64,000 nucleotides of DNA from positions 806,001 to 870,000 of the forward strand of contig CAVZWN010000004.1 of NCBI GenBank assembly GCA_963779055.1, given 5' to 3'. Position 1 is the first letter of the stretch, and every line of letters starts with the position of its first letter. A program made the translations under genes and the position numbers. The notes below the pieces were generated by a model, which was not told the DNA's origin, did no database searches, and was given only the letters and a program-made list of their open reading frames with translations. Positions 62,951 through 64,000 of the stretch are shown piece after piece. The stretch comes from Sulfurimicrobium sp963779055. GTDB taxonomy: Bacteria > Pseudomonadota > Gammaproteobacteria > Burkholderiales > Sulfuricellaceae.

Positions 62951-63441
62951 ATCCTTGTTCCTCCTTGCTTAACATTAATAATTGACAAGTAACCATTCGA
63001 TGTTCATCAGGAAGCGCCGATTCAGGGCATCACGCTCGCATGAATATCCCTTTCAACCCACTTCCACACTTCAGACCAAGGGAAGCCTAGACTTGTCTTG
63101 CCGGTGGCCAGAATCATGCTCAGATCATAAATATAACGCCACTCGCATGACCTCGTTATTACATTAAAGTAATAAAGATAAAATATACTTATCGATGCAT
63201 CTGCTTTTCTTATTGCCATTATTCCACTATCAAATTCCGATAGCAACAAACAGTTTTAGCGGTCCCGCCCTGCGTCCCCGCTCGCCACATCCATTGGTTC
63301 AAAACACGTGCGCCGATATAAAATGCAAGGACACGCGCGCATAATCCGGAGTCTCCGGTCTAACAGCCCGCTCTGGCGCCAGAAAAAGAGGGCGCGGCAT
63401 GACCACTGAAAAAATATTCAAGGCATTCGACTGGCTTCTTC
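62951..63441. other. AT-rich gap upstream of the eCIS operon, no convincing gene
   Basis: About 490 bp. It should carry the divergent promoters for the sheath (minus) and bioA (plus). One 75-codon minus-strand frame (63022-63249) exists but has poor coding character. Local GC is low around 63130-63240. Confidence 0.4.
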
Positions 63442-64000
63442 ATGAAAAACACGGATTATCTGCAGCGCAGCCTGCATTCTGTCTGGCATCCCTGCAGCCA
63501 GATGAAACAGTTCGAAACCCTGCCGCTCGTTCCCGTTGCCCGGGGCGAAGGCATGTGGCTGTACGATTTTGATGGCAAGCGCTACCTGGATGCCATCAGC
63601 TCGTGGTGGGTCAACCTGTTCGGCCACTGCAACCCACGCATCAACGCCGCGTTGAAGGACCAGCTGGACCGGCTGGAACACGTGATCCTGGCCGGTTTCA
63701 CGCATCAGCCGGTGATCGAGCTTTCCGAACGTCTGTCACGCCTGACCGGCCTGGGTCACTGTTTTTATGGCTCGGATGGCGCTTCGGCGACCGAAATCGC
63801 CCTCAAGATGAGCTTCCATTACTGGCGCAACTGCGGCCAGCCGGGAAAAACCCGCTTTATCAGCCTGCAGAACAGTTACCACGGGGAAACCATCGGCGCG
63901 CTTTCGGTCACCGATGTCGCGTTGTTCAAGGACACCTATGCACCGTTGCTGCGCCAAAGCACCCAGGTTCCGACACCGGACTGGCGCTACGCCGAAAAAG
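63442..64000 (+). CDS. bioA: Adenosylmethionine-8-amino-7-oxononanoate aminotransferase BioA, 3' end outside window
   Basis: Open to the window end (186 codons visible). MKNTDYLQRSLHSVWHPCSQM and LVPVARGEGMWLYDFDGKRY..., with SSWWVNLFGHCNPRIN and YGSDGASATEIALKM, are hallmarks of BioA, a PLP aminotransferase that makes 7,8-diaminopelargonate in biotin synthesis. The PLP lysine lies beyond the window. Confidence 0.93.
   Translation, partial: MKNTDYLQRSLHSVWHPCSQMKQFETLPLVPVARGEGMWLYDFDGKRYLDAISSWWVNLFGHCNPRINAALKDQLDRLEHVILAGFTHQPVIELSERLSRLTGLGHCFYGSDGASATEIALKMSFHYWRNCGQPGKTRFISLQNSYHGETIGALSVTDVALFKDTYAPLLRQSTQVPTPDWRYAEK

Noticed and set aside
63022..63249. 75-codon minus-strand open frame
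   Set aside because: AT-rich, no ribosome-binding site or family; better read as promoter region between eCIS and bioA.

Overview
The window looks like chromosome of a betaproteobacterium, probably in the Nitrosomonadales/Gallionellales range. This is inferred from gene order and protein flavour (glyA-nrdR-ribD-ribE-ribBA-ribH-nusB; rpsU-yqeY-dnaG-rpoD-tRNA-Met; a CIRCE-controlled groESL), not from a species-level marker. Two accessory blocks interrupt ordinary housekeeping DNA: an integrated filamentous phage (inovirus) at 15.67-28.07 kb, and a complete-looking extracellular contractile injection system (eCIS) operon at 35.0-62.95 kb.

Region by region. 0-4 kb: end of mgtE, a DUF2892 membrane protein, then a three-gene operon of a duplicated DUF1538 membrane protein and two PII-like proteins joined by ATGA overlaps. 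4-9.5 kb: riboflavin operon with nusB, nrdR and glyA; the RibBA protein has lost the zinc ligands of its GTP cyclohydrolase II half (RibBX type). 9.7-15.3 kb: cstA with its small YbdD-like partner, tRNA-Val, an isoprenylcysteine methyltransferase/NnrU-like protein, nhaA and a bactofilin.

15.4-28.1 kb: an internally deleted integrase relic, then an inovirus provirus bounded by a 46-bp direct repeat. The right copy lies within an intact tRNA-Met gene. On the minus strand, in classic filamentous-phage order, are replication protein (pII), ssDNA-binding protein (pV), two small proteins, a coat-protein paralogue, the major coat protein (pVIII), a 28-aa pVII/pIX-like peptide, an adsorption protein (pIII), pVI, Zot/pI and a secretin (pIV), followed by a RelE-type toxin-antitoxin pair. 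On the plus strand are a repressor, cargo genes and a tyrosine integrase. Four reading frames in the provirus are broken.

28.1-34.9 kb: macromolecular-synthesis operon and groESL. rpoD is also broken, by one base at a short A run. Because rpoD is essential, base-calling or assembly error must be considered for every frameshift in this window.

35.0-62.95 kb: a minus-strand eCIS operon reading sheath, tube, zinc-ribbon protein, linker-rich protein, DUF4255, AAA+ ATPase, small protein, CIS tube protein, LysM, gpD-like hub, gpV-like spike, gp25, two J-like baseplate proteins, tail protein I, a 1498-aa DUF6519/beta-propeller/coiled-coil protein, three DUF4157 proteins with unrelated C-termini (effector candidates), and a small protein. 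No capsid, portal, terminase or lysis genes are present, and no obvious tape measure. The window ends in bioA.
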